Shown in pieces: positions 7,551 to 16,813 of a stretch of 64,000 nt of DNA. Position numbers and translations under genes: made by a program. The DNA lies in contig NZ_JACORT010000005.1 of assembly GCF_014297465.1 (NCBI RefSeq), positions 91,002-155,001 of the forward strand. Direction: 5' to 3'. This DNA comes from Ramlibacter cellulosilyticus (GTDB lineage Bacteria; Pseudomonadota; Gammaproteobacteria; Burkholderiales; Burkholderiaceae_C). The notes below the pieces were generated by a model. It searched no databases. It had not been told where the DNA came from and saw only the letters and a program-made list of their open reading frames with translations. How positions within the stretch are numbered: position 1 is the first letter of the stretch; the number at the start of each line of letters is the position of its first letter.

Positions 7551-9254
7551 TCACCGCACCATCGGCAGGTCCAGCCCCTGCTCCCGCGCGCATTCCACGG
7601 CGATCTCGTACCCCGCATCCGCATGGCGCATCACGCCGGTCGCCGGGTCGTTCCACAGCACGCGCCGGATCTTCTCGTCGGCTTCCCGCGTCCCGTCGCA
7701 GACCATCACCACGCCGGCGTGCTGCGAGTACCCCATGCCGACGCCGCCGCCATGGTGGAAGCTCACCCAGCTGGCGCCACTCGCCGTATTGAGCAGCGCA
7801 TTCAGCAGCGGCCAGTCGCTCACGGCGTCGCTGCCGTCGCGCATCGCTTCCGTCTCGCGGTTCGGCGACGCCACCGAGCCGCTGTCCAGGTGGTCGCGGC
7901 CGATCACGATGGGCGCCTTCAGCTCGCCCGTGCGCACCATCTCGTTGAACGCGCGCCCCGCCAGGTGGCGCTCGCCCAGGCCGATCCAGCAGATGCGCGC
8001 GGGCAGCCCCTGGAAGGCGATGCGCTCGCCCGCCATGTCCAGCCAGCGGTGCAGGTGCCGGTTCTGCGGGAACAGCTCCTTCATCTTCGCGTCCGTCCTG
8101 CGGATGTCTTCCGGGTCGCCCGAGAGCGCCACCCAGCGGAACGGCCCCACGCCGCGGCAGAACAGCGGCCGGATGTACGCGGGCACGAAGCCCGGATAGG
8201 CGAAGGCGTCGGCGACGCCGAAGTCCTGCGCCACCTGCCGCAGGTTGTTGCCGTAGTCCACCGTCGGCACGCCCATGGCGTGGAAGGCCAGCATGGCCCG
8301 CACGTGCTGCGCGCAGGACTCGCCCGCGGCCTGCTTCAGGGCGTCGTGCTGCGCCGGGTCTTTCTGCGCGGCCTGCCACTGGTCCACGCTCCAGCCGATC
8401 GGCAGGTAGCCGTTGATGATGTCGTGGGCCGAAGTCTGGTCGGTGACGATGTCCGGCTTGCGGCCGCCCGCCTGCGCACGGCGGGCGAGCTCCGGCACGA
8501 TCTCGGCCGCGTTGCCGCACAAGGCGATGGAGACGGCTTCCTTGCGGGCGGTGTGGTGCTCGATCAGCTGCAGCGCCTCGTCGAGGTCCTTCGCCTGCCT
8601 GTCGAGGTACTTCGTGCGCAACCGGAAGTCGATGCGCGACTGCTGGCACTCGATGTTCAGCGAGCAGGCGCCGGCGAACGAAGCGGCCAGCGGCTGCGCG
8701 CCGCCCATGCCTCCCAGGCCCGCCGTGAGCACCCAGCGGCCGGCGAGGTCGCCGCCGTAATGCTGGCGGCCAGCCTCCGCGAAGGTCTCGTAAGTCCCTT
8801 GCACGATGCCCTGGGTGCCGATGTAGATCCAGCTGCCCGCCGTCATCTGGCCGTACATCATCAGGCCCTTGCGGTCGAGCTCGTTGAAGTGCTCCCACGT
8901 CGCCCAGCGCGGCACCAGGTTGGAGTTGGCGATCAGCACGCGCGGCGCGCCCGGGTGCGTGCGGAACACGCCCACCGGCTTGCCGGACTGGACGAGCAGG
9001 GTCTCGTCGGGCTGCATGCGCTTCAGCGTCGCCAGGATGGCCTCGAAGGCGGGCCAGTTGCGGGCCGCCTTGCCGATGCCGCCGTAGACGACGAGCGCAT
9101 CGGGGTTTTCGGCAACGGCGGGATCCAGGTTGTTCTGGATCATGCGGAAGGCGGCCTCGATCTGCCAGTCGGCGCAGGTGCGCTGGCTGCCTTGCGGCGC
9201 GCGCACCGCGCGGGGGCCGGCAGTGAGGAAGCTGGCCTGGGAAAGGTCGGACAT
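7551..9254 (-). CDS. hutU: urocanate hydratase
   Basis: NAD-dependent cytosolic enzyme converting urocanate to imidazolonepropionate, the second step of the hut pathway. The 567-residue protein has normal family length, the glycine-rich NAD site GLGGMGG (179-185), and the [10 protein letters not shown] region carrying the conserved active-site cysteine. The ATG at 9254 has an upstream GGAG. A much longer open frame extends upstream but would cross both HutC operators and the divergent hutC gene, so it is rejected. The promoter lies in the 99-bp gap shared with hutC. Confidence 0.98.
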   Translation of the reverse strand: MSDLSQASFLTAGPRAVRAPQGSQRTCADWQIEAAFRMIQNNLDPAVAENPDALVVYGGIGKAARNWPAFEAILATLKRMQPDETLLVQSGKPVGVFRTHPGAPRVLIANSNLVPRWATWEHFNELDRKGLMMYGQMTAGSWIYIGTQGIVQGTYETFAEAGRQHYGGDLAGRWVLTAGLGGMGGAQPLAASFAGACSLNIECQQSRIDFRLRTKYLDRQAKDLDEALQLIEHHTARKEAVSIALCGNAAEIVPELARRAQAGGRKPDIVTDQTSAHDIINGYLPIGWSVDQWQAAQKDPAQHDALKQAAGESCAQHVRAMLAFHAMGVPTVDYGNNLRQVAQDFGVADAFAYPGFVPAYIRPLFCRGVGPFRWVALSGDPEDIRRTDAKMKELFPQNRHLHRWLDMAGERIAFQGLPARICWIGLGERHLAGRAFNEMVRTGELKAPIVIGRDHLDSGSVASPNRETEAMRDGSDAVSDWPLLNALLNTASGASWVSFHHGGGVGMGYSQHAGVVMVCDGTREADEKIRRVLWNDPATGVMRHADAGYEIAVECAREQGLDLPMVR

Positions 9255-9279
9255 GGCGGGCTCCGGAAGTACGGCCGAG

Positions 9280-9291
9280 TTGTCTATACAA
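9280..9291. promoter_or_regulatory. HutC operator 1
   Basis: Palindrome TTGTCTATACAA, 26 bp from the hutU start codon. It matches the TTGT-N4-ACAA pattern bound by HutC-type GntR repressors, which release DNA on binding urocanate. The identical sequence recurs at 9313-9324, 33 bp away, about three helical turns, so two dimers would bind the same DNA face. Confidence 0.85.
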
Positions 9292-9312
9292 GCTGCTGGA
9301 GGCGGAATGTAG

Positions 9313-9324
9313 TTGTCTATACAA
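9313..9324. promoter_or_regulatory. HutC operator 2
   Basis: A second, identical TTGTCTATACAA palindrome, 30 bp from the hutC start codon. With operator 1 it would let one repressor control both the leftward hutUH-ABC transcript and the rightward hutCDIGF transcript. Confidence 0.85.
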
Positions 9325-9353
9325 GCCGTGTCAACGGGGGTATGCTCGGGCCC

Positions 9354-10064
9354 ATGGCAAAGGACGAACGGCCGGCATACGAACAGGTCAAGGGCTGGAT
9401 CCGGCAGCACATCGCCAGCGGCGAGTGGAAGCCGGGCGACGTGGTGCCCAGCGAGGCTTCGCTCATGGAGCGCTTCGCCATCAGCCGCATGACGGCCAAC
9501 CGCGCGCTGCGCGAGCTGGCGACGGAAGGACTGGTGAAGCGCGTCCAGGGTTCCGGCACGCGCGTGGCGCAGCTGCACCGCATCTCCTCGCAGCTCGTGA
9601 TCCGCGACATCCACGAGGAAGTCGCCGAGCGCGGCCACGTGCACAGCACGCGGGTGATCAAGGTGGTGCAGGAGAAGGCGGAGGCCGCGCTCGCGGAGTC
9701 CCTGGGGGTCAAGCGGGGTGCGCGCGTGTTCCACAGCGTGCTGGTGCACCTGGAAAACGGGGTGCCGATCCAGTACGAGGACCGCTACGTCAACCCGCAG
9801 GCGGCGCCGCACTACCTGGAGACCGACTTCACCCGCATCTCGCCGACGCACCACCTGCTGGAGCACGCGCCGCTCACGGAAGCGAGCTACACCATCGAGG
9901 CCTGCCTGCCGAGCGCGGAGGAAGCGAAGGCGCTGCAGATCCGCACCTCCGAACCCTGCCTGGCGATGGTGCGGCGCACCGTCAGCGGCGCCAACGTGGC
10001 GAGCGTCGCGCGCCAGCTCTATCCGGGCACGCGCTACAGCTTCAGCGGACAGTTCCAGGCATGA
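9354..10064 (+). CDS. hutC: GntR-family repressor of histidine utilisation
   Basis: A 236-residue regulator with an N-terminal GntR winged helix-turn-helix (residues about 5-72, with [19 protein letters not shown] as recognition helix region) and a C-terminal UTRA effector domain (about 90-232), the HutC architecture. The family represses hut genes and is induced by urocanate. ATG 9354 is chosen; ATG 9342 in the same frame would add four residues. Its stop overlaps hutD (ATGA). It is the first gene of the rightward operon, so it is probably autoregulated through the two palindromes upstream. Confidence 0.95.
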   Translation: MAKDERPAYEQVKGWIRQHIASGEWKPGDVVPSEASLMERFAISRMTANRALRELATEGLVKRVQGSGTRVAQLHRISSQLVIRDIHEEVAERGHVHSTRVIKVVQEKAEAALAESLGVKRGARVFHSVLVHLENGVPIQYEDRYVNPQAAPHYLETDFTRISPTHHLLEHAPLTEASYTIEACLPSAEEAKALQIRTSEPCLAMVRRTVSGANVASVARQLYPGTRYSFSGQFQA

Positions 10065-10615
10065 ACTGGCAACTCGTGTCACTGGAACGGCAGCCCGCCC
10101 AGCCATGGCGCAACGGCGGCGGCCTCACGCGCGAGCTGCTCGCGTGGCCCCAGCCGCACGACTGGCGCATCCGCCTCTCGGTAGCGGACGTGCAGGCGTC
10201 CGGCCCCTTCTCCCGCTTCGACGGCATCGAGCGCTGGTTCGCGGTGCTGGAGGGCGACGGCGTGGTGCTGCACACCGAGGACGCCACGCACCGCCTCACG
10301 GCCGACAGCGCGCCCTTGCGCTTCGACGGCGCGCTCGCCGTCGACTGCAGCTTGCTCGGTGGGCCGACGCGCGACTTCAACCTGATGGCGCGGCCGGGGG
10401 CCTCGCGCATGCAGCGCGTGTGGGGCGCATCGGAGCTGCGCGGTGAAGCAGGCGCCCTGCTCGCCTTGTACACGCACGGAACCGGCGCGGAACTGCGCAG
10501 CGGCAAAGATCGCCTGGCCCTTCCGCCCTTCCACCTCGCCTGGCGCGTGGCGGAAGAGGCGGTGCAGGCGCACGTTGCCGCCCAGGACGCGCTCTGGATG
10601 GAGGCCTTCGCATGA
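10061..10615 (+). CDS. hutD: HutD-family protein
   Basis: A 184-residue member of the HutD/Ves family, a bicupin-like fold; hallmarks are the [12 protein letters not shown] motif near residues 15-25, [10 protein letters not shown], and [14 protein letters not shown]. HutD has no proven catalytic activity; in Pseudomonas it is thought to limit or tune hut expression, perhaps by binding a pathway intermediate such as formylglutamate. It overlaps hutC and hutI by ATGA junctions, which fixes both ends. Confidence 0.93.
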   Translation: MNWQLVSLERQPAQPWRNGGGLTRELLAWPQPHDWRIRLSVADVQASGPFSRFDGIERWFAVLEGDGVVLHTEDATHRLTADSAPLRFDGALAVDCSLLGGPTRDFNLMARPGASRMQRVWGASELRGEAGALLALYTHGTGAELRSGKDRLALPPFHLAWRVAEEAVQAHVAAQDALWMEAFA

Positions 10616-11823
10616 ACATCGAGGTGTGGAGCAACGCCCGCATCACGACGATGGCGCCCGATGCCACCGTTCCCTACGGGCTCGTGGACGACGCTGCGCT
10701 GGCGGTGGAAGGCGGGCGCATCGCGTGGGTCGGCCCGCGCGCGGAGTTGCCCGCCGCCTTGCGCCACGGCGCGGTCGAACACGACGCGCAAGGCGCCCTG
10801 CTCACGCCGGGCCTCGTCGACTGCCACACGCACCTGGTGTGGGGCGGCGACCGCGCCGCCGAGTTCGAGGCGCGGCTGAACGGTGCCACTTACGAGGAGA
10901 TCGCGCGTGCCGGTGGCGGCATCGTGTCCACGGTGAAGGCGACCCGCGAGGCGAGCGAAGAGGAGCTGCTGCTCCAGTCGCTCAAGCGCCTGCGCCCCCT
11001 GCTGGCCGAAGGCGTGACCACGATCGAGATCAAGTCCGGCTATGGCCTGGACGAAGCGAACGAGGCCAAGTGCCTGCGCGTCGCGCGGCGCCTGGGCGAA
11101 CGGGAGAACGTGGCGGTCCGCACGACCTTCCTCGGTGCGCACGCGCTGCCGCCGGAGTTCCGCGGCCGCGCCGACGACTACATCGCGGAGGTCTGCCGCA
11201 TGCTCCCGCGCCTGCACGCGCAAGGGCTGGTGGATGCGGTGGATGCCTTCTGCGAGAACATCGGCTTCTCCCTCGTGCAGACGCGCCGCGTGTTCGAGGC
11301 CGCGCAGGCGCTCGGCCTGCCCGTCAAGCTGCACGCCGAACAATTGAGCGACAGCGCCGGCGCGGAGCTCGCGGCCTCCTTCGGGGCGCTGAGCTGCGAC
11401 CACCTCGAGTGGCTGGGCGAGGAAGGCGCGCAGGCCATGGCCCGCGCGGGCACCGTCGCCGTGCTGCTGCCGGGCGCCTTCTACTTCCTGCGCGAGACGA
11501 AGCTGCCGCCGGTGGCGCTGCTGCGCGAACACCAGGTGCCCATCGCCGTCTCGACCGACTGCAATCCGGGCACGTCGCCCTGCACCTCGCTGCTGCTGAT
11601 GCTGAACATGGCGTGCACGCTGTTCCGCCTCACGCCGGAAGAAGCTTTCGCCGGCATCACCCGCAACGCCGCACGGGCGCTGGGCCTCGCGGACCGCGGC
11701 GTGCTGGCGCCCGGCCTGCGCGCCGACTTCGTGCTCTGGGACGCGCGCAGTCCCGCCGAACTCGCCTACGCCCTCGGCGCCAACCCGCGCCTCGCCACGA
11801 TCGTCGAAGGAACCGAACGATGA
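10612..11823 (+). CDS. hutI: imidazolonepropionase
   Basis: Metal-dependent amidohydrolase that opens imidazolone-5-propionate to N-formimidoyl-L-glutamate, third step of the pathway. The 403-residue TIM-barrel protein carries the metal-binding [12 protein letters not shown] motif near residues 71-82, a second His in LHAEQLSD, and the terminal metal Asp in [11 protein letters not shown]. Length is typical. It is coupled by ATGA overlaps to hutD upstream and hutG downstream. Confidence 0.98.
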   Translation: MNIEVWSNARITTMAPDATVPYGLVDDAALAVEGGRIAWVGPRAELPAALRHGAVEHDAQGALLTPGLVDCHTHLVWGGDRAAEFEARLNGATYEEIARAGGGIVSTVKATREASEEELLLQSLKRLRPLLAEGVTTIEIKSGYGLDEANEAKCLRVARRLGERENVAVRTTFLGAHALPPEFRGRADDYIAEVCRMLPRLHAQGLVDAVDAFCENIGFSLVQTRRVFEAAQALGLPVKLHAEQLSDSAGAELAASFGALSCDHLEWLGEEGAQAMARAGTVAVLLPGAFYFLRETKLPPVALLREHQVPIAVSTDCNPGTSPCTSLLLMLNMACTLFRLTPEEAFAGITRNAARALGLADRGVLAPGLRADFVLWDARSPAELAYALGANPRLATIVEGTER

Positions 11824-12617
11824 CCTACACCTTGCACCGCGGCACGGCGCCGCTGCTGGTGAGCATCCCGCACATGGGGACGGAGATCCCGCAGGAGCTG
11901 CGCGGCGGCTACGTTTCGCGCGCCCTCGAAGTCGAGGACGCCGACTGGCGCCTCGACCGGCTCTACGCCTTCGCGCGCGATCTGGGCGCGAGCATCCTGC
12001 AGCCCACCGTCGCCCGCTACGTGATCGACCTCAACCGGCCGCCGGACGATGCGCCCATGTACCCCGGCGCGTCCAACACCGAGCTGTGCCCCACCCGCTT
12101 CTTCGACGGTGATGCGCTGTACCGCGAGGGTTCGGCACCGGGTGCGGAAGAGAAGCTGCGCCGGCGTGCCGCCTGGTGGCAGCCCTACCACCAGGCGTTG
12201 CAGGAGGAGCTCGCACGCCTGCGCGCGCAGCACGGGCACGTCCTGCTGTGGGATGCGCACAGCATCCGCGCCGAGATCCCGTGGCTGTTCGAAGGCCGCC
12301 TGCCCGACCTGAACATCGGCACGGCCGATGGCAAGGCCGCGGATCCCTCCATCGCGCAGGCCGTGGTCGCCGCCGCGGCGCGCGACCCGCGCTTCACCCA
12401 CGTCCTGAACGGCCGCTTCAAGGGCGGCTACATCACGCGCCAGTACGGCCGGCCGGCCGAACACGTGCACGCGGTGCAGCTCGAGATGTGCCAGTCCCTG
12501 TACATGCGCGAAGCCCCGCCCTGGAACTACGAGCCGGAGCAGGCCGCGCGCGTGGCGCCGGTGGTGCGCTCCATGGTGGAAGCGGCGATGGCCGCGTGCG
12601 ATGCACTGTATGCCTGA
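11820..12617 (+). CDS. hutG: N-formylglutamate deformylase
   Basis: Hydrolyses N-formylglutamate to glutamate and formate, the last step of the five-step (HutF-dependent) histidine pathway. The 265-residue protein belongs to the FGase family, shown by [10 protein letters not shown] near residues 14-23, the IDLNRPPDD motif, LWDAHSI and the C-terminal LEMCQSLYM. It is not the arginase-like HutG used in the four-step route. Its start overlaps the hutI stop, and the hutF start lies inside its last codons. Confidence 0.96.
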   Translation: MTYTLHRGTAPLLVSIPHMGTEIPQELRGGYVSRALEVEDADWRLDRLYAFARDLGASILQPTVARYVIDLNRPPDDAPMYPGASNTELCPTRFFDGDALYREGSAPGAEEKLRRRAAWWQPYHQALQEELARLRAQHGHVLLWDAHSIRAEIPWLFEGRLPDLNIGTADGKAADPSIAQAVVAAAARDPRFTHVLNGRFKGGYITRQYGRPAEHVHAVQLEMCQSLYMREAPPWNYEPEQAARVAPVVRSMVEAAMAACDALYA

Positions 12618-13959
12618 AGCACGCCGCTTCTTCGCGCCGCAAGCGTGGGTGCAGGGAGGCTGGCAACGCGACGTGCTGCTCGTCGCCGGGGCCGACGGCT
12701 CCTGGCAGGAGGTGCGCGCGGGCGCGCAACCGGACGGCGCGGAAGTGCTCGCCGGCCCCGTGCTGCCGGGGCTGGTGAATGGCCACAGCCATGCCTTCCA
12801 GCGCGCCATCGCCGGCCTCACCGAGCGCAGCGCGGCGGGGCACGACGACTTCTGGAGCTGGCGCGACCGCATGTACGCCGCGGCCCTGCGCATCTCGCCG
12901 GAGCAGCTGGAAGCCATCGCCACCCAGCTCTATGGCGAACTGCTTGCCGCGGGGTACACGCAGGTGTGCGAGTTCCACTACCTGCACAACGCGGTCGATG
13001 GCCGCCCGTACGCGGACCCCGCGGAGATGTCGCTCGCGCTCGTGCGCGCGGCGCAGCGCGCCGGCATCGGCCTGACCCTGTTGCCGACGCTCTACATGCG
13101 CTCGGGCTTCGGGGCCGCAGGCCTGCGCGAGGACCAGCGGCGCTTCGCGTCCACGCCGGAGTCGGTGCTGCGCATCGCGCAGGCCGTGCGCGCGCAGGCT
13201 TCGCCGCTCGTCACCGCCGGCATCGCGCTGCATTCACTGCGCGCGGTGGACGCGGCAGCCCTGCGCGAATGCGCCGACGCGGCGCGCGCGGCAGGCATGC
13301 CCGTGCACATCCACGTCGCCGAGCAGCAGCAGGAGGTGGACGACTGCGTGCAGGCCCACGGCGTGCGACCCATCGAGTGGCTGCTGCGGAACGCGAAGCT
13401 CGACGCCCGCTGGAACCTGGTGCACGCCACGCAATCGACGCGCGCCGAACTCGAGGGCGTGCAAGGCATGGGTGCAGCCATCGTGCTGTGCCCGAGCACC
13501 GAAGCGAACCTGGGCGACGGCGTCTTCGACCTGCCGTCCTGGCTGGCGGTGCGCGGCGCCTGGTCCATCGGATCCGACAGCCACGTCACGCGCAGCTGGA
13601 GCGAGGAGCTGCGCCTGCTCGAATATTCGCAGCGGCTGGCGCTGCGGCAACGCAACGTGGCCGCACGGGCCGGGCGTGCGGAGAGCACGGCGGCCGTCCT
13701 CTTCGAAGGCGCGCTGGCCGGAGGAAGCGCCGCCTGCGGCGTCACCACCGGGGGCCTCGCCGTCGGCCAGCGGGCGGACCTGTGCGTGGTCGACACGCAC
13801 GCGCCGGCCCTGGCGGGCCTCCCGGCGGATCACCTGCTCGACGCGCTCGTCTTCTCTTCGCCCGCGGCGTCGATGCTGCGCGTCGTCGTGGCCGGCAAGG
13901 ACGTCGCGGCGAAGCCCGACTCCGCGGGCTTCGTGCAGGCTATGCGCGCGCTGTGGTGA
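12610..13959 (+). CDS. hutF: formimidoylglutamate deiminase
   Basis: Amidohydrolase converting N-formimidoylglutamate to N-formylglutamate plus ammonia, which makes this the five-step pathway with HutG. The protein (449 residues from ATG 12610; an in-frame ATG at 12601 adds three residues) has the metal motif GHSHAFQRA near residue 57, HIAEQ-like HIHVAEQQQEV, and SDSHVTRSW near the active site. It overlaps the hutG stop by eight bases and ends the operon, 3 bp before a convergent gene. Confidence 0.97.
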   Translation: MPEARRFFAPQAWVQGGWQRDVLLVAGADGSWQEVRAGAQPDGAEVLAGPVLPGLVNGHSHAFQRAIAGLTERSAAGHDDFWSWRDRMYAAALRISPEQLEAIATQLYGELLAAGYTQVCEFHYLHNAVDGRPYADPAEMSLALVRAAQRAGIGLTLLPTLYMRSGFGAAGLREDQRRFASTPESVLRIAQAVRAQASPLVTAGIALHSLRAVDAAALRECADAARAAGMPVHIHVAEQQQEVDDCVQAHGVRPIEWLLRNAKLDARWNLVHATQSTRAELEGVQGMGAAIVLCPSTEANLGDGVFDLPSWLAVRGAWSIGSDSHVTRSWSEELRLLEYSQRLALRQRNVAARAGRAESTAAVLFEGALAGGSAACGVTTGGLAVGQRADLCVVDTHAPALAGLPADHLLDALVFSSPAASMLRVVVAGKDVAAKPDSAGFVQAMRALW

Positions 13960-13962
13960 CGA

Positions 13963-14934
13963 TCACTCCGCCTTCGCGCCCGAGACCTGGACGATCTTCG
14001 CCCACTTCTCGGTTTCCATGCGGTGGATCTTCCAGAAGTCTTCCGGCGTCCCGGGGATGGGCACGCCGCCCAGCTCCGCGAGCTTGGCCTTCATCGCCGG
14101 ATCCGCGAGCGCGGCGTTCACTTCGCGGTTGATGCGGTCGATGATGGGCCGCGGCGTGCCCTTGGGCACCGCGACGCCGAACCAGGCGCTGGCTTCGTAG
14201 CCGGGAACCACTTCGCCGACGGCGGGCACGTCGGGCAGCGCCGGCGAACGCTGCGCGCTCGTGACGCCCAGCGCGCGCACGGAGCCGCCCCGGATGTGCG
14301 AAATGATGGAAGGCATGTTGTCGAACAGCACGTCCACCTGGCCGCCGATCAGGTCGGTGATGGCGGGGCCCGCGCCCTTGTACGGCACGTGCTTCATGTC
14401 GACGCCGGCCATGTGCTTGAACATCTCGCCCGAGAGGTGCACCGAGGTGCCCGCGCCCGAGGACGCCATGTTGATCTTGCCCGGGTTCTTCTTGCCGTAC
14501 TCGATGAACTCCTGGATGTTCTTCGCGGGGAAGTTCTTCGTCACGGTCATCACGTTGGGCACGCGGATGAAGCCCGCCACCGGCGCGAAGTCTTCCAGGA
14601 AGTTGAAGTTCAGCTTGGGGTACAGCGACGCGTTGATCGCGTTGGCCGGGTTCACCAGCTGCCACGTATAGCCGTCCGGCGCGGACTTCGCCGCGAACTC
14701 GGTGCCGATGTTGTTGCCGCCGCCGGCGCGGTTCTCGACCAGGATCTGCTGCCCCAGCTTCGTGGAAAGGTACTGCCCCATCAGCCGCGCGAGCAGGTCG
14801 GTCGAGCCGCCAGGCGGGTAGGGCACGATCCACTTGATCGGCTTGTTGGGATAGTCGGACTGGGCCGCCGCGGGCAGCGCGATCGTGGCGCATGCGAGGG
14901 CGAGCGCAGGCACGAGTTTGGACAGCAGGCGCAT
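13963..14934 (-). CDS. Bug-family tripartite tricarboxylate receptor
   Basis: A 323-residue periplasmic solute receptor of the Bug/TctC family, which is strongly expanded in Burkholderiales. It has a signal peptide (about 1-25, cut after ALPAAAQ), the YPNKPIKWIVPYPPGGSTD opening and the YKGAGPAITDLIGGQVD motif near the middle. AAGGAG precedes the start. No TctA/TctB membrane genes are nearby, as is common for orphan Bug receptors. Family ligands are carboxylates, amino acids or aromatic acids; the ligand here cannot be assigned, although its position beside hutF hints at no more than co-location. Confidence 0.92.
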   Translation of the reverse strand: MRLLSKLVPALALACATIALPAAAQSDYPNKPIKWIVPYPPGGSTDLLARLMGQYLSTKLGQQILVENRAGGGNNIGTEFAAKSAPDGYTWQLVNPANAINASLYPKLNFNFLEDFAPVAGFIRVPNVMTVTKNFPAKNIQEFIEYGKKNPGKINMASSGAGTSVHLSGEMFKHMAGVDMKHVPYKGAGPAITDLIGGQVDVLFDNMPSIISHIRGGSVRALGVTSAQRSPALPDVPAVGEVVPGYEASAWFGVAVPKGTPRPIIDRINREVNAALADPAMKAKLAELGGVPIPGTPEDFWKIHRMETEKWAKIVQVSGAKAE

Positions 14935-15028
14935 CTTGTCTCCTTGCCTTGGGAAGGCAGGCAGACTAGCGAGCGGGCCGCGGAGGCGTCAACCGGGGTT
15001 ACGCGCTTCGGGGAGACCCTCGGTGCAT

Positions 15029-15195
15029 GCTGGGGTGCGCTTCGCGCAACCCAGCCTACAGGCGCCCGGGCTTCGTGGGCTTCGTGGGCTTCGTGGGCTT
15101 CGTGGGCTTCGTGGGCTTCGTGGGCTTCGTGGGCTTCGTGGGCTTCGTGGGCTTCGTGGGCTTCGTAGGCTGGGTTGCGCGAAGCGCACCCCAGC
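15029..15195. repeat. inverted repeat family B copy 1 with minisatellite loop
   Basis: Two 31-bp arms (15029-15059 and 15165-15195) are perfect reverse complements of the core GCTGGGGTGCGCTTCGCG...CTAC. Between them lies an 11-copy 9-bp tandem repeat. This fills most of the 276-bp gap between the Bug receptor and the TPP enzyme. Related arm pairs occur at 18805-18903 and 47279-47380. The remaining 15 bp to the next gene and the 94 bp to the left show nothing recognisable. Confidence 0.9.
15068..15166. repeat. 9-bp tandem repeat, 11 copies
   Basis: Eleven uninterrupted copies of GGGCTTCGT, with essentially no divergence between units, sit in the loop of the family B inverted repeat. The uniformity implies recent expansion by slippage and predicts copy-number variation between strains. 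In one frame it reads Gly-Phe-Val repeats, but no gene uses that frame. Confidence 0.95.
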
Positions 15196-15210
15196 ACCCC
15201 CCCGCCCCCA

Positions 15211-16755
15211 TCAAACCATCAGCTCGATCACGAACGGCCCCTCCCGCCCGAAGCTGGAGCGCATCAGGTCGGCGCACTCCTCCATCGTCGTGGCCCGTGC
15301 CGCCTCCACCCCCATGCCTTCGGCCAGCTTCACGAACGACAGCCCCGGATCCCCCAGGTCCAGCATCCGCATCGCCGTCGGTCCCGGCGTCGCACCGACA
15401 CCTTTGTACTCACCGACGAGGATGTTGTAGCTGCGGTTGTTCAGCAGGATCGTGGTCACGGGCAGCTTCTCGCGCGCCTGCGTCCACAGCGACTGCAGCG
15501 AATACATCGCGGAGCCGTCCGCCTGCAGGCCGATGACGCGGCGCTGGCCGCCCGCGGCGATCGCGGCGCCGGTGGCGACCGGCAGGCCGTCGCCGATGGC
15601 GCCGCCGGCGAGGTGCAGCCAGTCGTGGGGCGGCGCGACGTGCGAGCTCTTGTAGAAGCCGCGGCCGTAGGAGACGCTTTCGTCCGAGACGATGGCGTGC
15701 TCCGGCATCAGCGCGGCGACGGTCTGCGCCAGCTTGTCGGACGTGGGCTCGCCCGAGGCAGGCTGCGGGCGCGGGCCGGGATCCGGCAGCGCCGCTTCCG
15801 GCGCGTGCAGGGCTTCCACCAGCGCGCGCAGGGCGACCAGCGCATCCTGTTCGGGACGCGACAGCACGTGCAGCTGTGCCTCCGGCGGGTACTGGATGGA
15901 CGGCAGCCCCGGGTACGCGAAGAAGCCCACCGGTGCCTTCGCGTTCACCAGCACGATGTGCTCGAAGCCCGCGAGCGCCTTCATCGCCAGCTCGCTCTTG
16001 TACGGCACGCGCTCCAGTTGCAGGCGGCCGCGGCCGCGCGCGACTTTCGGATTGACGAAGTCCGCCAGCACCTGCGCGCCGGTGGCTTGGGCGATGCGCC
16101 ACGCGAGCGCCTGGCCTTCGGCCTGCACCGCGGCCCCCGCGAGCAGCAGCAGCACCTTGCCGCCCTTCGCACGCAGCACGCGCGCTGCCTGCTCCACCGC
16201 ATGCGGGTCGAGCGGCTGCGCGGCGGGCACGGGCAGCGGCTGTGCCGTGATGCCGCCCTCGTCCCAGGAAGCGTCCGCGGGCAGGATCAGCGTGGCGACC
16301 TGGCCCGGGTAGGACCGCGCGGCCTGCACGGCCGCCGCAGCGTCGCGCCCCACGTCCGCGGAGCGCATGCTCGCGCGCACCCAGCCGGAGACGCCGCGTG
16401 CGAAGCCTTCCGTGTCGGCCGTGAGCGGCGGGTCGTGCGGCCGGTGGTACGTCGCCTGGTCGCCGACGATGTTGACGATGCCGCTGCGCGCGCGCCGCGC
16501 GTTGTGCAGGTTGGCCAGGCCGTTGGCCAGGCCCGGGCCGCAATGCAGCAGCGTGCAGGCCGGCTTGCCCGCGATGCGGTAATAGCCGTCGGCCATGCCG
16601 GTGACGACGTTCTCCTGCAGGCCCAGCACGCAGCGGATGCCCGCGTGCTGGTCCAGCGCCGCGACGAAGTGCATCTCGCTCGTGCCGGGATTGGCGAAGC
16701 ATGTGTCCACGCCCGCCGCGACCAGCGTCTCGACCAGGCTGCGCGCGCCATTCAT
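15211..16755 (-). CDS. thiamine-diphosphate-dependent enzyme, acetolactate-synthase-like
   Basis: A 514-residue enzyme of the TPP-dependent decarboxylase/ligase superfamily. The N-terminal PYR domain has the catalytic Glu (LGLQENVVTGMADGYYR, Glu near residue 48), and the C-terminal domain has the TPP/Mg motif (LQADGSAMYSLQSLW...LLNN). AAGGAGA precedes the ATG. It is shorter than true biosynthetic IlvB and has no small-subunit gene beside it, so a catabolic 2-ketoacid decarboxylase or carboligase (benzoylformate-decarboxylase- or acetolactate-synthase-like) is as likely as branched-chain amino-acid synthesis. The substrate is not determined. Confidence 0.85.
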   Translation of the reverse strand: MNGARSLVETLVAAGVDTCFANPGTSEMHFVAALDQHAGIRCVLGLQENVVTGMADGYYRIAGKPACTLLHCGPGLANGLANLHNARRARSGIVNIVGDQATYHRPHDPPLTADTEGFARGVSGWVRASMRSADVGRDAAAAVQAARSYPGQVATLILPADASWDEGGITAQPLPVPAAQPLDPHAVEQAARVLRAKGGKVLLLLAGAAVQAEGQALAWRIAQATGAQVLADFVNPKVARGRGRLQLERVPYKSELAMKALAGFEHIVLVNAKAPVGFFAYPGLPSIQYPPEAQLHVLSRPEQDALVALRALVEALHAPEAALPDPGPRPQPASGEPTSDKLAQTVAALMPEHAIVSDESVSYGRGFYKSSHVAPPHDWLHLAGGAIGDGLPVATGAAIAAGGQRRVIGLQADGSAMYSLQSLWTQAREKLPVTTILLNNRSYNILVGEYKGVGATPGPTAMRMLDLGDPGLSFVKLAEGMGVEAARATTMEECADLMRSSFGREGPFVIELMV

Positions 16756-16813
16756 CCGTGTCTCCTTGTTGCGACCGGCAATGGTACGGCGTGCGGGTGC
16801 GTATAGTGGGTGC

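Noticed and set aside
9255..10106. Upstream extension of the hutU frame
   Set aside because: The long open frame would cross both HutC operators and the antisense strand of hutC. GGAG and family length fix the start at 9254.
12645..14132. Long plus-strand ORF overlapping hutF
   Set aside because: Arg/Gly/Ala-rich shadow frame of hutF and the Bug gene; no recognisable domain.
15068..15166. CRISPR-like array
   Set aside because: Units are 9 bp with no spacers; no cas genes. It is a tandem repeat.
14023..15168. Plus-strand ORF opposite the Bug receptor gene
   Set aside because: Composition is typical of antisense reads of GC-rich genes and it runs into the tandem repeat.
15027..15536. ORF with long Gly-Phe-Val repeats over the minisatellite
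   Set aside because: It reads through the tandem repeat and then antisense to the TPP-enzyme gene; no start signal or family support. The periodicity is nucleotide slippage.
15211..16755. IlvB acetolactate synthase for branched-chain amino acids
   Set aside because: Only 514 residues and no small-subunit gene adjacent; a broader TPP-enzyme call is safer.
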